DNA of 64,000 nucleotides from Acidisoma sp. L85 (lineage in GTDB: Bacteria; Pseudomonadota; Alphaproteobacteria; Acetobacterales; Acetobacteraceae), in contig NZ_LMUQ01000049.1 of NCBI RefSeq assembly GCF_009765865.1, positions 170,400 through 234,399 on the forward strand, given 5' to 3'. Both the position numbers and the translations under genes were made by a program. How positions within the stretch are numbered: position 1 is the first letter of the stretch; each line of letters opens with the position of its first letter. This document shows, piece by piece, positions 34,033 to 42,631 of this stretch. Under the pieces are notes generated by a model. The model saw only the letters and a list, made by a program, of their open reading frames with translations. It ran no database searches and was not told the DNA's origin.

Positions 34033-35550
34033 TCAGACCTGCGGCTGGACGCGCGAGACGTCTTCGAGCGTGCCACGCGTTTCGATGCGAAATATCCAGG
34101 TGACGACGGCACCGGCCAGCGACGAGATGATCAGCAGGACCAGCAACATCTGCGTTCCGATGCCCTTGAGGAGAAAGGGAAAGAGGAAAGCCGTTGCGAC
34201 GGCGCCGATCTTGGCGAAGGACGCGGCAAAACCCGCGCCATAACCGCGGATATGCGTGGGGAACACCTCGCCGGCGAGCAGATAGGTCTGCGCGTTCGGA
34301 CCCATATTGGTCATGAAGTTGAACAGCATGAAGCCGGCGAAAAGCAGCGTCATCTGGGCGGTGCCGGCCATATCCTGCGACAAGGCGGCCAATCCCAAAC
34401 CGACGGCGCAGCCGATAAATCCGATGATCTGCAGGCGAATACGTCCGGCGCGTTCGACGAGGAGAATCGCCACCAGCACGCCAACGACCAGCAGAACGTC
34501 GAGGAGTGCCGTACCTTTCGCGGAAAGCTGGACTTTCGTGACAAGGCCGCTGACGGACTGAGCGGTTCCCGCGCTTCCAATGGTCGCGGCAAGGATCACG
34601 GGCGTAAAAATTCCGATGCCGTAGGTCGAAAGGTCCTGCAGGAACCAAGGAAGAGACGCGAGAAAAGTCGCACGGCGATGCGGCGCATTGTCGAACAATA
34701 CCGAAAGACCACGCGCCGGCTCGATTCGTTTTCCCTCCCCTTCGTGGTGATGAGGGTCAATGAGTTCGACGAGCTTGGGGTATTGCGGCTCGCGCCTGAG
34801 CAGTTTGTGGGTCTCGGTCGCGGCCTCGGCCATGCGGCCGCGCGACACCAGCCAATGTGCACTGTCGCAAACGAAGAAGCGCCCGATGACCACGAGAATG
34901 GCGGGGAGAATGGCGGCGGCGAACATATACCGCCAGGCGTCTACTGCAGGGTAGATGGACAGGATGAGAACGCCGAGCCCGGCGCCGCAAATGGCGCCGA
35001 CGGCCTGGAACGCGAAAGCGCCGAGAACGAGGCCGCCCCGGCCACGGCTCGGGACGCTTTCTGAAATAACGACATGAGCGGTCGGGTAGTCGCAACCGAG
35101 CGCCATGCCTATTCCGAAGAGGCATATCGCAAGCCAAATGAAGCTCTGAGCGAAGGTCAATGCGATCAGGAAAACAGCAAAGATCGCCATCTCCGCGATG
35201 AACATCCGTTTCCGGCCGAACACATCCGCGAGGCCGCCGAGGAGCGTCGCCCCGATCAGGATGCCAAAAAGCGCGGCCGCGGTGACCACGCTGTTTTGCG
35301 CGGCGCCTAAGCCAAAAGACCGGTCGATGAGCGGCAGCGCCACGCCCGTCATGAATACGACCAGCCCCTCGAAGAACTTGCCCGCAATGGCCAAGCTCCA
35401 GATGCGCCACTGCATCCTGGTCATCGGCAGCTTTGTGAGCTGCGTGCCGTCGGACCAAATGGGAATTTCGTCGATGTATTGTTGCACGGTCTTGCCCGCG
35501 ACGATCTTGCCCGCCTGGGTTCTCGTCGGCTTCGCGCTGATTTCGTTCAT
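34033..35550 (-). CDS. MFS transporter (sugar/aromatic-acid proton symporter type)
   Basis: A 505-residue inner-membrane transporter of the major facilitator superfamily with about 12 hydrophobic segments. The loop 2-3 signature GGLADVFGRKRMFI is intact, as are the fourth-helix GCDYPTAHVVISESVPSRGRG stretch (the sugar-porter/AAHS motif) and the TEVFP-type EVFPTHIRGYGAG late motif. The large central loop and the N-terminal 50-residue cytoplasmic tail (KTVQQYIDEIPIWSDG) are typical of the metabolite:H+ symporter and aromatic-acid subgroups. Substrate cannot be told. Confidence 0.88.
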   Translation of the reverse strand: MNEISAKPTRTQAGKIVAGKTVQQYIDEIPIWSDGTQLTKLPMTRMQWRIWSLAIAGKFFEGLVVFMTGVALPLIDRSFGLGAAQNSVVTAAALFGILIGATLLGGLADVFGRKRMFIAEMAIFAVFLIALTFAQSFIWLAICLFGIGMALGCDYPTAHVVISESVPSRGRGGLVLGAFAFQAVGAICGAGLGVLILSIYPAVDAWRYMFAAAILPAILVVIGRFFVCDSAHWLVSRGRMAEAATETHKLLRREPQYPKLVELIDPHHHEGEGKRIEPARGLSVLFDNAPHRRATFLASLPWFLQDLSTYGIGIFTPVILAATIGSAGTAQSVSGLVTKVQLSAKGTALLDVLLVVGVLVAILLVERAGRIRLQIIGFIGCAVGLGLAALSQDMAGTAQMTLLFAGFMLFNFMTNMGPNAQTYLLAGEVFPTHIRGYGAGFAASFAKIGAVATAFLFPFLLKGIGTQMLLVLLIISSLAGAVVTWIFRIETRGTLEDVSRVQPQV

Positions 35551-35776
35551 CGTGAACCTTTTAGGCTGAAAACATCTGGGACCTCATGTTACGCCGGACG
35601 CTTGCCGCGGCCCGCGACAGAACGGTGAAATTTAATCCGGCCGTCCCGGCGTCGGGGCGGATTTCGGCTTTGACCAACTAACGCCGCCGTGCGACCATCC
35701 TTTGAGAATGCGTATTCGGGCGTCTGCCGCGCACTTGGCGGCAGCGCTGCGAGGTGTTGCGGTCGCGGAGGGATCA

Positions 35777-36001
35777 ATGCCCTACGAGTATCCAGCGCAA
35801 GCCGGTACCGTTCGAATTGTTATGCGAAAACGATACTGGGTTTTCGAGTTCTCAGGCGCGCATTGCGGCCACTGGCGTACAGCCGATGAGGCTGCCGCGA
35901 GCGTCGCCCGCCATCGCACGGGAAGCGCGAAATGGGACCGGGAGCCCGAGGAGGTGCCGGACGACCTTCTTGATTGGAGACCTCTCGGCGAGTCCATCTG
36001 A
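35777..36001 (+). CDS. small conserved hypothetical protein
   Basis: A 74-residue protein beginning MPYEYPAQAGTVRIVMRKRY with a C-terminal DDLLDWRPLGESI. Similar short proteins are common in Hyphomicrobiales (from memory, not searched). GGAGGG lies 5 bases before the ATG. Basic first half, acidic second half, no membrane segment. Function unknown. Confidence 0.6.
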   Translation: MPYEYPAQAGTVRIVMRKRYWVFEFSGAHCGHWRTADEAAASVARHRTGSAKWDREPEEVPDDLLDWRPLGESI

Positions 36002-36030
36002 ACAGAGTCCAGATACCGCCGATCGCGGTT

Positions 36031-37053
36031 CTAGAACATCTTCATTCGCCGAAGAACGAAAAGTAGGCCGATAACAGAAAAGACCATGACGCCGATCGTG
36101 CATAGGAAGCCGAAGGGCGTGTGCGTGAACGGCAAACCATCGACATTCATACCGAAAATGCCAGAGATCAAGGTCGGCGGAAGCAAGACAGCCGAGATGA
36201 TGGAGAGCAGCATGAGGCGCTTGTTCGTCATTTCGGTCTGCCGCGAATTCAACTCGTCCTGCAACGCTCGAGCTCGCTCTTGCAAGGCGACGAGGTCGGC
36301 ACAAACACTGTCCACCCGGTGAGCAACCTGAGCGCTATCCTCCGCCGCATCCTCGGTGAACCAATCCGGACGTTCGGCGAGCAGGCTGTGAAGCATGAAG
36401 CGGAGCGGCGTGGCCTGGCGATGGAGCTGCACGGCTTTACGTCGGACCGAACCCAGAGACTCGAAATCGCCGCTGTCGCGCTCATCCAGCAGGCCGTCCT
36501 CGACCTCGTCCAATTGGCCCACCATGCGTACCGATACCGCCCCCAGGGCGCCGGCAAAGCTGTGGATGATGCCGTTGAAGAGATGCAGTACATCGGGGAA
36601 GCGTCGACCCGACAGAATGGCATTGTGCAATTCCGCCATGGTCTGCAGGGGGCTCCGTCGGGCGGAGATGAAAGCGTGGGGTGCCATGCAGAAGCGCCAG
36701 GATAACATGCGCCGAGGGTCGAGTTCATCCGCGCGCTCGAAGTCCATGACGACGCCGGCAATGACTTGACCGTAGGTTTCCATTCTCTGCCGGTCGTCGA
36801 CGCCGAGTAGCAACTCGCGTGCCTCATCGGGAATATGCGCAAGATTTGCGAGAGCCTTGCGGGCGCGGCCGTCGATCAGATCGAAGTGTAGCCAGACCCA
36901 GCTTTCCTGGCGTTCCAACTCAAGCATTGCGGCGGCGCCGTCCAGTGGATCGGCGCGGCCATCATCATTGAAACGGTAGCCCCAGACTAGCCCGTCCACC
37001 GGCGGCAACAGGGGAGCGGCGGTTACGCTGGCCAATGTGCTTACCCCCGGCAT
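36031..37053 (-). CDS. zntB: CorA-family zinc transporter, ZntB-like
   Basis: A 340-residue inner-membrane cation transporter. The N-terminal cytoplasmic domain (GLVWGYRFNDDGRA, ESWVWLHFDL) and long helices lead to two C-terminal membrane segments joined by the pore motif GMN in GIFGMNVDGLPF; the following segment is FGFLCTIGVMVFSVIGLLF and the basic end is RRMK. The ZntB-type GxNxDGxPF sequence (not GMNxxxMPEL of CorA) supports zinc transport. It is divergent from a small secreted protein. Confidence 0.85.
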   Translation of the reverse strand: MPGVSTLASVTAAPLLPPVDGLVWGYRFNDDGRADPLDGAAAMLELERQESWVWLHFDLIDGRARKALANLAHIPDEARELLLGVDDRQRMETYGQVIAGVVMDFERADELDPRRMLSWRFCMAPHAFISARRSPLQTMAELHNAILSGRRFPDVLHLFNGIIHSFAGALGAVSVRMVGQLDEVEDGLLDERDSGDFESLGSVRRKAVQLHRQATPLRFMLHSLLAERPDWFTEDAAEDSAQVAHRVDSVCADLVALQERARALQDELNSRQTEMTNKRLMLLSIISAVLLPPTLISGIFGMNVDGLPFTHTPFGFLCTIGVMVFSVIGLLFVLRRMKMF

Positions 37054-37354
37054 ACCGACCTCTCCATTCCACCCGGCACGGCATCCCCCCGGACATGGAC
37101 ACTCCGATATGCGCCTTTGTCATGTTCGGCTTCGCCAGGCAATGCGACGCACTATGCGGTGCCTGCCCGTCGCGACGCCGCCGACGACGGAGGTTTCCCG
37201 GAAGCAGAGACAATTTGTAACCAAAAGGAGTTCCAGCGGCGCGGGATCCGCCGCGCACATCGCCGCCGCGCAGGGCGGTTATGCTGAGGTCACCGCCAGC
37301 GAGCCTGCAGCTTAGCGACGATATGGAATATATTGACGAGGTGAGGGTAAAAAT
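37054..37354. other. intergenic region between zntB and a small secreted protein gene
   Basis: Presumed divergent promoter region. AT-rich TATTGAC near 37328-37336 and GAGGTGAGGG just before 37355 are seen; the latter is a plausible ribosome-binding site. Open frames here have no protein character. Confidence 0.4.
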
Positions 37355-37666
37355 ATGCAATCACCGAAGAGACTGATTATCTGCGGCTTAGCAGCGCTTG
37401 TTGTGGCCTCTCCCGTCGCCGCCATGGCGCAGATTGAGAATTCCTACAAGCCGCTGGTGACGAGCCCGCCAGGGCCACAAGACCCGGCGCATTTCAACAT
37501 GGGCAATCCAGGAGCGCCAGCCATCACACCGCCGGCGTTTTCCAACAGTAACCAGTCGGCTCCGCCCATTAATGGCGGCTCGTTGACGACGGCGCCGTCG
37601 CCGCCGCCCATGCCGTTTCCGCCCCCCGGCACCCCTGGCGGCTTCCAGAGCGCGGCGCCGAAATAG
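37355..37666 (+). CDS. small secreted Pro/Asn-rich protein
   Basis: A 103-residue protein with a clear signal peptide (RLIICGLAALVVASPVAAMA, cleavage before QIE) and a low-complexity Pro/Ser/Asn-rich mature part ending in PPPGTPGGFQSAAPK. Preceded by GAGGTGAGGG. No family recognised. Probably periplasmic or secreted. Confidence 0.6.
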   Translation: MQSPKRLIICGLAALVVASPVAAMAQIENSYKPLVTSPPGPQDPAHFNMGNPGAPAITPPAFSNSNQSAPPINGGSLTTAPSPPPMPFPPPGTPGGFQSAAPK

Positions 37667-37718
37667 CGGCTCCTCCGCGCCAGGGGCGGGGCACCGGCAT
37701 CCTGGGTGCCTTACCGGC

Positions 37719-38006
37719 TCACTGTACTTGGGTCCCCTCTGGCCTGGGTGCGGGATCGAGCCCTCTGCTCTTGAGGAAGTCGTACAACTCGAGCGCCAAA
37801 ACCTGGGCGCTTGTCGTCGGCAGCACAATGCGACCGACCACGACGCGCTTATTCGGGATCCCCTCATCGTCCCAGGATGCCCTGAGGGACGACAAGGTCA
37901 GGGTCACATTGCCATGGGCGAGGGTGAAGCCACTCACCTCGGTGGCGTAGAGTTCCACCCCATGCAGGTCGTCGACGATGACTGGCCGGTGTCTCTCATC
38001 TGCCAT
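37719..38006 (-). CDS. conserved hypothetical protein, possibly DUF3467-like
   Basis: A 94-residue soluble protein starting MADERHRPVIVDDLHGV, with GAAGGAG 7 bases upstream of the ATG; further-upstream frame is non-homologous. A beta-rich first half (GVELYATEVSGFTLAHG, VTLTLSSLRAS) and the VVVGRIVLPTTSAQVLALELYDFL segment resemble DUF3467 proteins, which carry a conserved VARIVxSPxxAKxL motif. The match is weak. Function unknown. Confidence 0.6.
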   Translation of the reverse strand: MADERHRPVIVDDLHGVELYATEVSGFTLAHGNVTLTLSSLRASWDDEGIPNKRVVVGRIVLPTTSAQVLALELYDFLKSRGLDPAPRPEGTQVQ

Positions 38007-38139
38007 TGCGCGCTCCTTCACACTACCCGGTAGAGGGTGTCGTGTTATGGAAGCCCTAGCAAGCTTGCGCGAGACCTGGTCGCCTGACCCGGAAGGCAAA
38101 GGGCCCAACGGCGCGGACAACCGTCGCGGAAAGCGTTCG

Positions 38140-38586
38140 TCAGCCGAGGCTGGGCCTTGAAGCGTGCGAATACGTCGTGTGCGGAGACGGTTGCCGATCC
38201 CGGGAAGAAGCCGGAGTGGCGATGGATGGCGTCAGTGACGTGGATTCCCCGCGAGGGCTTGGCGCCGAGGGGGTTGATCGATCAGCCGGGCGTCTGTCTT
38301 CGATGACCTCGGAGGGCTCGGGCTCCCTGAACAAATAGGTTTGAGCGGGCGGCAGAGCTTTGGGGTCGACATGCTGGACCAGGCTTAGCGAGCTTTCCTC
38401 GAGCGAAATCGCAGGCCGCTGAGTCTTCATCCAGCTCTGAATGAGAGAGCACAAATCCTGAGCCTGCTGAGCATCTATTCCCAGGTATAGCGGCAGAGCG
38501 AGCGCCTCGTCTTGTCGTTTTGGCCAAAGCGTCAAAACGAACCGTCTTGGTCCTGGGATGGTTGTCAACCGGTCAGCTTTCTTCAC
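38140..38586 (-). CDS. hypothetical protein, coding status uncertain
   Basis: A 148-residue frame with a GTG start and no convincing ribosome-binding site. The first 75 residues (KKADRLTTIPGPRRFVLTLW...) look protein-like, with an LGIDAQQAQDLCSLIQSWM helix; the C-terminal half is Ser/Pro/Thr-rich. It could be a real gene, or a spurious frame. I recognise no family. Confidence 0.35.
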   Translation of the reverse strand: MKKADRLTTIPGPRRFVLTLWPKRQDEALALPLYLGIDAQQAQDLCSLIQSWMKTQRPAISLEESSLSLVQHVDPKALPPAQTYLFREPEPSEVIEDRRPADRSTPSAPSPRGESTSLTPSIATPASSRDRQPSPHTTYSHASRPSLG

Positions 38587-39255
38587 GACGCCCGTTCCCG
38601 TTCGAATGAGGCGATCCCGTGACGGATTTGGGGTCGGGTCGCCTAAACTTACCTGAACCTACGCCGGCTCTTCGCGGTTCGCTGCTCGGCTCTTGTAATT
38701 ACGAAACGATCTCAAACGACGGATCGTCATGCTACTCGTGGCTTAGTCAGCGAACTCAGCCTACCTCTGGGGTTCAGCGCTTCGATTGCCGGGCAATCGT
38801 TGCCGGCGACGGCGCGGGCTACCGGAATCGAACCGGTGTCGTTGGTCGAGATGACCGCCGCAGGACCACTTTGCCAAACCCGCTTAGCCGCCGATGGAAG
38901 GTCTGCCGCCCTTTCTGGCCTACAGGAGAGCTGCGTCGTGCGCTCACCTGCCCCTCGCACCTAGCGGATCTCGGGGGAGAAAGAAATCAGACTTGGGGAT
39001 CTCATACTAACGACTCACCCACCTACCCACCTCATCAATCAAACGGGGCGATTGTCGCGCCGGAAAGGCAGAGCCGCCGCAAAGACGATAGGTTGCCAAA
39101 GCTGATACAAAACCGGTGCGCTGCTGCTAGATCGCGCGCAACCTTACGCCTCTGTTGAAAATGTCGTTCCTATCAGTTCGTCTGCGGATCGCATATTGTG
39201 CGGAGCGCGGACCTCAACACAAAATGAGGTCGGTCAAGTTGACACAGGAGGGTCT
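38587..39255. other. gene-poor region containing a tRNA-like element
   Basis: Apart from the tRNA-like sequence at 38811-38883, no gene is supported. A long plus-strand frame (38619-39158) has the composition of non-coding DNA, with many Arg, Ser and Thr residues and no ribosome-binding site. A ribosome-binding site (AGGAGG) for the next gene lies at about 39246-39251. Confidence 0.45.
38811..38883 (-). tRNA. degenerate tRNA-like element (apparent anticodon TCT)
   Basis: Read on the minus strand, a 7-bp acceptor stem (GCGGGTT with AGCCCGC, one G-T pair), a D-arm of 3 bp enclosing a GG-containing loop, and a perfect T-arm (ACCGG-TTCGATT-CCGGT) are present, followed by GCCG where GCCA would be encoded. 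The anticodon arm is poor: GCGGT against ACCAA leaves two mismatches, and the seven-base loop CATCTCG has A instead of the universal U33. The formal anticodon would be TCT (Arg). It may be a dead tRNA gene, or a structured tRNA-like RNA. Tool-based scoring was not possible. Confidence 0.5.
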
Positions 39256-39633
39256 TTGAACGTGCAAATATTCCGGACGACGCGTAGCCGTGTCGCAATC
39301 CCTTTGTTTGCTGGGTTAATTGCGGCTGCGATTTCTGGGCAAGAGGCTAGCGCACAGCCTGCCACGGGTTCAGGCGCGGGCATGTTCGGGATAGGAAAAC
39401 AGACTTGCTCGACGGCGTTGCAAAGTCACTATGCGGCTCTATCGGTCGGCTGGGCGCTTGGCTATTTCAGTGCAATCAATGTCGTCAACGCCAGAAACCA
39501 CGCGGTCGGTCGAAGCGTCGGCGACAAAGGTATTCTGGAACGAGTGAAACAGGAATGCGAAACGAATTCCTCCGAAGCTTTCGCTCTCGCCATATCAAAG
39601 GTCTACGACCAGCTTGAGAAGGCGGGGCAGTAG
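39256..39633 (+). CDS. small secreted hypothetical protein
   Basis: A 125-residue protein with a signal peptide (ending near QEASAQ) and a mature helical domain: CSTALQSHYAALSVGWALGYF, then ECETNSSEAFALAISKVYDQL. Two Cys residues about 60 apart could form a disulfide, as in Rap1a/HdeA-like periplasmic proteins; this resemblance is loose. Initiation is either TTG at 39256 (4 bases after AGGAGG) or GTG at 39262 (10 bases after it). Confidence 0.6.
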   Translation: MNVQIFRTTRSRVAIPLFAGLIAAAISGQEASAQPATGSGAGMFGIGKQTCSTALQSHYAALSVGWALGYFSAINVVNARNHAVGRSVGDKGILERVKQECETNSSEAFALAISKVYDQLEKAGQ

Positions 39634-39781
39634 GCGCAAAACTACCGCGGGTACCAGCGATGGCGGCGAGCCTCCATCGCGGAAGGCAGCCGCCGAAGCT
39701 GATCGGCGCGAGACGGCGCTGGCTGGCGCTGATGAGGTCGCCACAGCACACATCCCGGCCCGTCAAACCGGCAACCGATGC

Positions 39782-40027
39782 TTAGTAACGATAGCCGTAG
39801 CCATAGCCGTGGTGGTGCCAGTGATGGTGCCAATCGTGCCAGTGGGCGCGCCAGTAATAGTGGTGCGGATAATGGCGCCAGTAGACCTTCTCTATCGCCG
39901 CATTGGAATGCGGTGCGGCGGCCTCGATCGCCTCGCCATTCGGGGAAAGGAGGGCAGCGGTCGCAGGCTTTGCTTGAACTGTGACAGCAAGCAGGCCGCC
40001 GATAGCCAGTGCCGCAAGGAGACGCAT
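39782..40027 (-). CDS. small secreted His/Tyr/Trp-rich protein
   Basis: An 81-residue protein: signal peptide (MRLLAALAIGGLLAVTVQA) and a mature part ending in a block dominated by His, Tyr, Trp and Gly (WHDWHHHWHHHGYGYGYRY). The clustered His residues suggest metal binding in the periplasm. AGGAAAC precedes the ATG. It is similar in design, though not in detailed sequence, to the gene at 1238-1492. Confidence 0.65.
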   Translation of the reverse strand: MRLLAALAIGGLLAVTVQAKPATAALLSPNGEAIEAAAPHSNAAIEKVYWRHYPHHYYWRAHWHDWHHHWHHHGYGYGYRY

Positions 40028-40250
40028 AACGGTTTCCTCTCAATGTGGAAATACGAATGTCGTCTCAAGATATGGCCACAAAACTCTCAATCAGCGGCGA
40101 AAACATGGCTGGCTTACTCTTTGTCTTCACGAAATCTGGCGCGGGCGGCGACGATTGCGCCGCTACAGGAAATTTACTGACCGCGAGGAATATCGATATC
40201 TGAGATACCTATGGCACGGTCGTCGCCTGAGCACCGCTTGTGGCGGCGCG

Positions 40251-40961
40251 TTAAAGTATTTGCAGTCGATCGCTTTCATCGAAGAGGTAGACTTCTTCGA
40301 ATTTGAACGCGAGAGTCGAGCGTGGACGCGCGATATGCGGCTCAAACGTGAAGAGGGGCACGCTGTCCAACCGCTCACCGCATTTGGCATCCATGAAGGC
40401 CCGCCGTCGCACATCACCGCCGATGCTGTGGCCGAAATTCCCTAGGAAATCGAGGTTTTCATAACCGCGCCGGGCAAGTTCATCGGCGATGATACTGTGC
40501 AATTCGCGAAACGTCATCATTGGCTTCGCCGTCTCGCGCAACAATGCGTGCAGTGCGGCCTCTGTTGCCATGCCCTCCGCCTGCTCGGCGCCGGCCGCTT
40601 GCGCGTCCACCAGCTCGCCGTTTCGCAGGAAATAGCTGCGTGCACAATCGCCCCAGTAGCCATCGACCTCGGGGGCGAGGTCGATCGTAACCATGTCATC
40701 GGCACGAAGTGGCACGTCGCGGGGAAGGTAGACATCCCCTTCGACCGATGCGTGTAGCGCGTCCCCCGCAAGAATATACGCCGGCGTGCCGTACCACCAA
40801 TAAGCGGTGGCGCCTGCCTCATCCATCAGCTTGCGGCAGGCCGCGCCCAGGCTCGCCTCTGTCGCGCCAGGCCGGATCTGGGCACGAATTGCCTTAAGGA
40901 CGTCACGCGCCAAAGCCTGGGACCGCTTGTAGGCAGCGAGGTCAGCAGCTGAAAGCATCAT
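40251..40961 (-). CDS. M24-family metallopeptidase (creatinase/aminopeptidase P fold)
   Basis: A 236-residue cytoplasmic protein with the pita-bread fold. The dinuclear-metal ligands are visible in order: Asp in VTIDLAPEVDGYWGDCARSY (two Asp), His in GNFGHSIGG, Glu in TFEPHI and Glu in FKFEEVYLF. It lacks the N-terminal creatinase domain, so it resembles Met-aminopeptidase-sized or short Xaa-Pro-type members. The HGIGLxxHE motif of typical M24 peptidases is replaced by GHSIGGDVR, suggesting a specialised or non-peptide substrate. It is 19 bases downstream of an ABC binding protein gene. Confidence 0.85.
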   Translation of the reverse strand: MMLSAADLAAYKRSQALARDVLKAIRAQIRPGATEASLGAACRKLMDEAGATAYWWYGTPAYILAGDALHASVEGDVYLPRDVPLRADDMVTIDLAPEVDGYWGDCARSYFLRNGELVDAQAAGAEQAEGMATEAALHALLRETAKPMMTFRELHSIIADELARRGYENLDFLGNFGHSIGGDVRRRAFMDAKCGERLDSVPLFTFEPHIARPRSTLAFKFEEVYLFDESDRLQIL

Positions 40962-40980
40962 CCTACGTCCACATCGTTGC

Positions 40981-41985
40981 TCACGGCGCTTTCGGCAGAT
41001 CGGCGGGGATATAGGCATTGCTATAGTAGGTGGCGGCCGGCTTCACCTCAGGAATTTGACCAATGCCCTTGATGGCCTCGGCAAGGTCGACCCATTGCTT
41101 GTCGTCCTGAACAAAGTAACCTTGCGGGCCCGCGAGGCCAGACAGTGTCTCCTTCCAGCCAATCACTGCGTAGTTTGTGCTGCCGGAGGCGGGATACGCT
41201 TTCTGGAACAGTGCTGCCGCTTCCTCAGGATGCTGCGTGCTCCATACTGTGGCTTCCGCCGTCGCGGCGAGGAAGGCGCGGGCGGCATCCGCGTTCTTTT
41301 CCAGCCAGGCCGGGCTCGCCGTGTAGGCCCAAACCGGAATATTGGGCACACCGATGGCATCACCGCAGGCGAGCGTCGGCTGCTTGTGGATATTATCCTG
41401 AATCTCAGCGACGCCGTAAGAAGCAACGTTGGTTGCGACATCGAGCTTCTTCGACAGCAGAAGCGGAATATCGTCATCCTGGACGATGATCTGGTGCACG
41501 TCATTCTCGCTAAGACCTGCTTTGCGAAGCACGAATCCCATCATCACGCGCGTCCAAGAATCAGTGAAGATGCCGATCGATTTGCCACGCAGCGCCGATA
41601 TCTCTACGGGTTCGCCGGGTCGCCCTATGAGGCACCATGTATTATGCTGAACGAAATTCGCGATCGAGATGACGGGCACGCCCTGATTGGCGGCGAAGAT
41701 GAGGTCGGTCGTCGCCTCGAAGCCGATATCGGCTTTGCCAGTCGCCAGCATTCGCGCGGTCGTTTGCGCATCAGGCGGGAACAATGCCTCCACCTTCAGC
41801 CCATGCTTCTCATAGAAGCCCTTCTGCATCCCCACAGCCACGGGAACCATCCCGAAATCGGGTACGGGCCAGTCGTAGACGAAGCGGAGGGTCGTCACTG
41901 TCGCGGCTTCCGCGGTTCCTCGAATGAAGCTGGCAAGCGCGAGGGCCGCAACACCTAGGCAAAAGAAGAGCGCTCTCGGCTTCAT
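40981..41985 (-). CDS. NMT1/THI5-like ABC transporter substrate-binding protein
   Basis: A 334-residue periplasmic protein with signal peptide (ending near GTAEAAT). The domain begins LRFVYDWPVPDFGMVPVAVG, then KGFYEKHGLKVEALFPPDA, ARMLATGKADIGFEATTDL, and ALRGKSIGIFTDSWTRVM. This pattern is the NMT1/SsuA-like group that binds pyrimidine precursors, aromatic sulfonates, nitriles or similar small molecules. No permease or ATPase gene is adjacent. Its only operon partner is an M24 peptidase, so the ligand could be an amide-, peptide- or heterocycle-containing compound; this is inference. Confidence 0.88.
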   Translation of the reverse strand: MKPRALFFCLGVAALALASFIRGTAEAATVTTLRFVYDWPVPDFGMVPVAVGMQKGFYEKHGLKVEALFPPDAQTTARMLATGKADIGFEATTDLIFAANQGVPVISIANFVQHNTWCLIGRPGEPVEISALRGKSIGIFTDSWTRVMMGFVLRKAGLSENDVHQIIVQDDDIPLLLSKKLDVATNVASYGVAEIQDNIHKQPTLACGDAIGVPNIPVWAYTASPAWLEKNADAARAFLAATAEATVWSTQHPEEAAALFQKAYPASGSTNYAVIGWKETLSGLAGPQGYFVQDDKQWVDLAEAIKGIGQIPEVKPAATYYSNAYIPADLPKAP

Positions 41986-42122
41986 CTGTCTCTCCCGTTC
42001 TTCTCGATCCAGAACCGAAGGTTACAGATCGGCCAACGTGGCGCAAGCCGTTACGTGGTTGCGGATCGCGGCCAGAGTGTTGAGCCGGTTATCCAGCCTT
42101 TGACCCTGCGCGATCGCGATGG

Positions 42123-42404
42123 TCAGGCAATTTTACTCAACTCATCCAAATTCACCTGTCCGTTCTGGCTGGTGAACGACAATGAACGTTCAGCGCTATC
42201 CTGCTGCGATACGCCGCTGATGCGATGATCTCCACTGTCATAGGTCGCGAGTTCGCCGGCTTGCTCGATCAGAAGGCGTTGCTTTTGCGGGAAGAAGGCA
42301 TAGCGCATGCCGTTCTGCGATCCACTGGCCGAGGGTTGGCCGAGAGCTTCTGGCCACCACGTCTCGCCGCCCGCCATGGGCTTCATCGGCTTCATAGGTT
42401 CCAT
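42123..42404 (-). CDS. MKPM-repeat conserved hypothetical protein
   Basis: A 93-residue protein that starts MEPMKPMKPMAGGETWWPEAL, followed by GSQNGMRYAFFPQKQRLLIE, TYDSGDHRISGVSQQ and SLSFTSQNG. The repeated M-K/E-P-M start with the following WWP and RYAFFP blocks is a recognised uncharacterised family in Hyphomicrobiales (from memory). GAGGAG lies 9 bases upstream of the ATG. No signal peptide; probably cytoplasmic and perhaps membrane-associated. Function unknown. Confidence 0.7.
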   Translation of the reverse strand: MEPMKPMKPMAGGETWWPEALGQPSASGSQNGMRYAFFPQKQRLLIEQAGELATYDSGDHRISGVSQQDSAERSLSFTSQNGQVNLDELSKIA

Positions 42405-42631
42405 CGCCGGCTTCTCCTCTAACGCGTGAAAGCGGTGACCGCCGTAGATTTGGGGCCGCCCGTCAATTTGTAGTGGTGGGCAACGCACCAACCCGTGAAC
42501 ACCCCGGAGGTGGGCAGGACTTCACTTCTTTCGTGAAGAGACGGTTCGCCTTGAGGCTTTCACCCCATGCACTCTAAGCTGGTTCGCTGACCGAACGGGC
42601 GGCTTCCCCACAACAGAAGAAGGGTTTTTCA

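Noticed and set aside
38619-39158. Long plus-strand open frame over the tRNA-like element
   Set aside because: No ribosome-binding site, composition is Arg/Ser/Thr-rich as in non-coding frames, and it runs antisense through the tRNA-like sequence.
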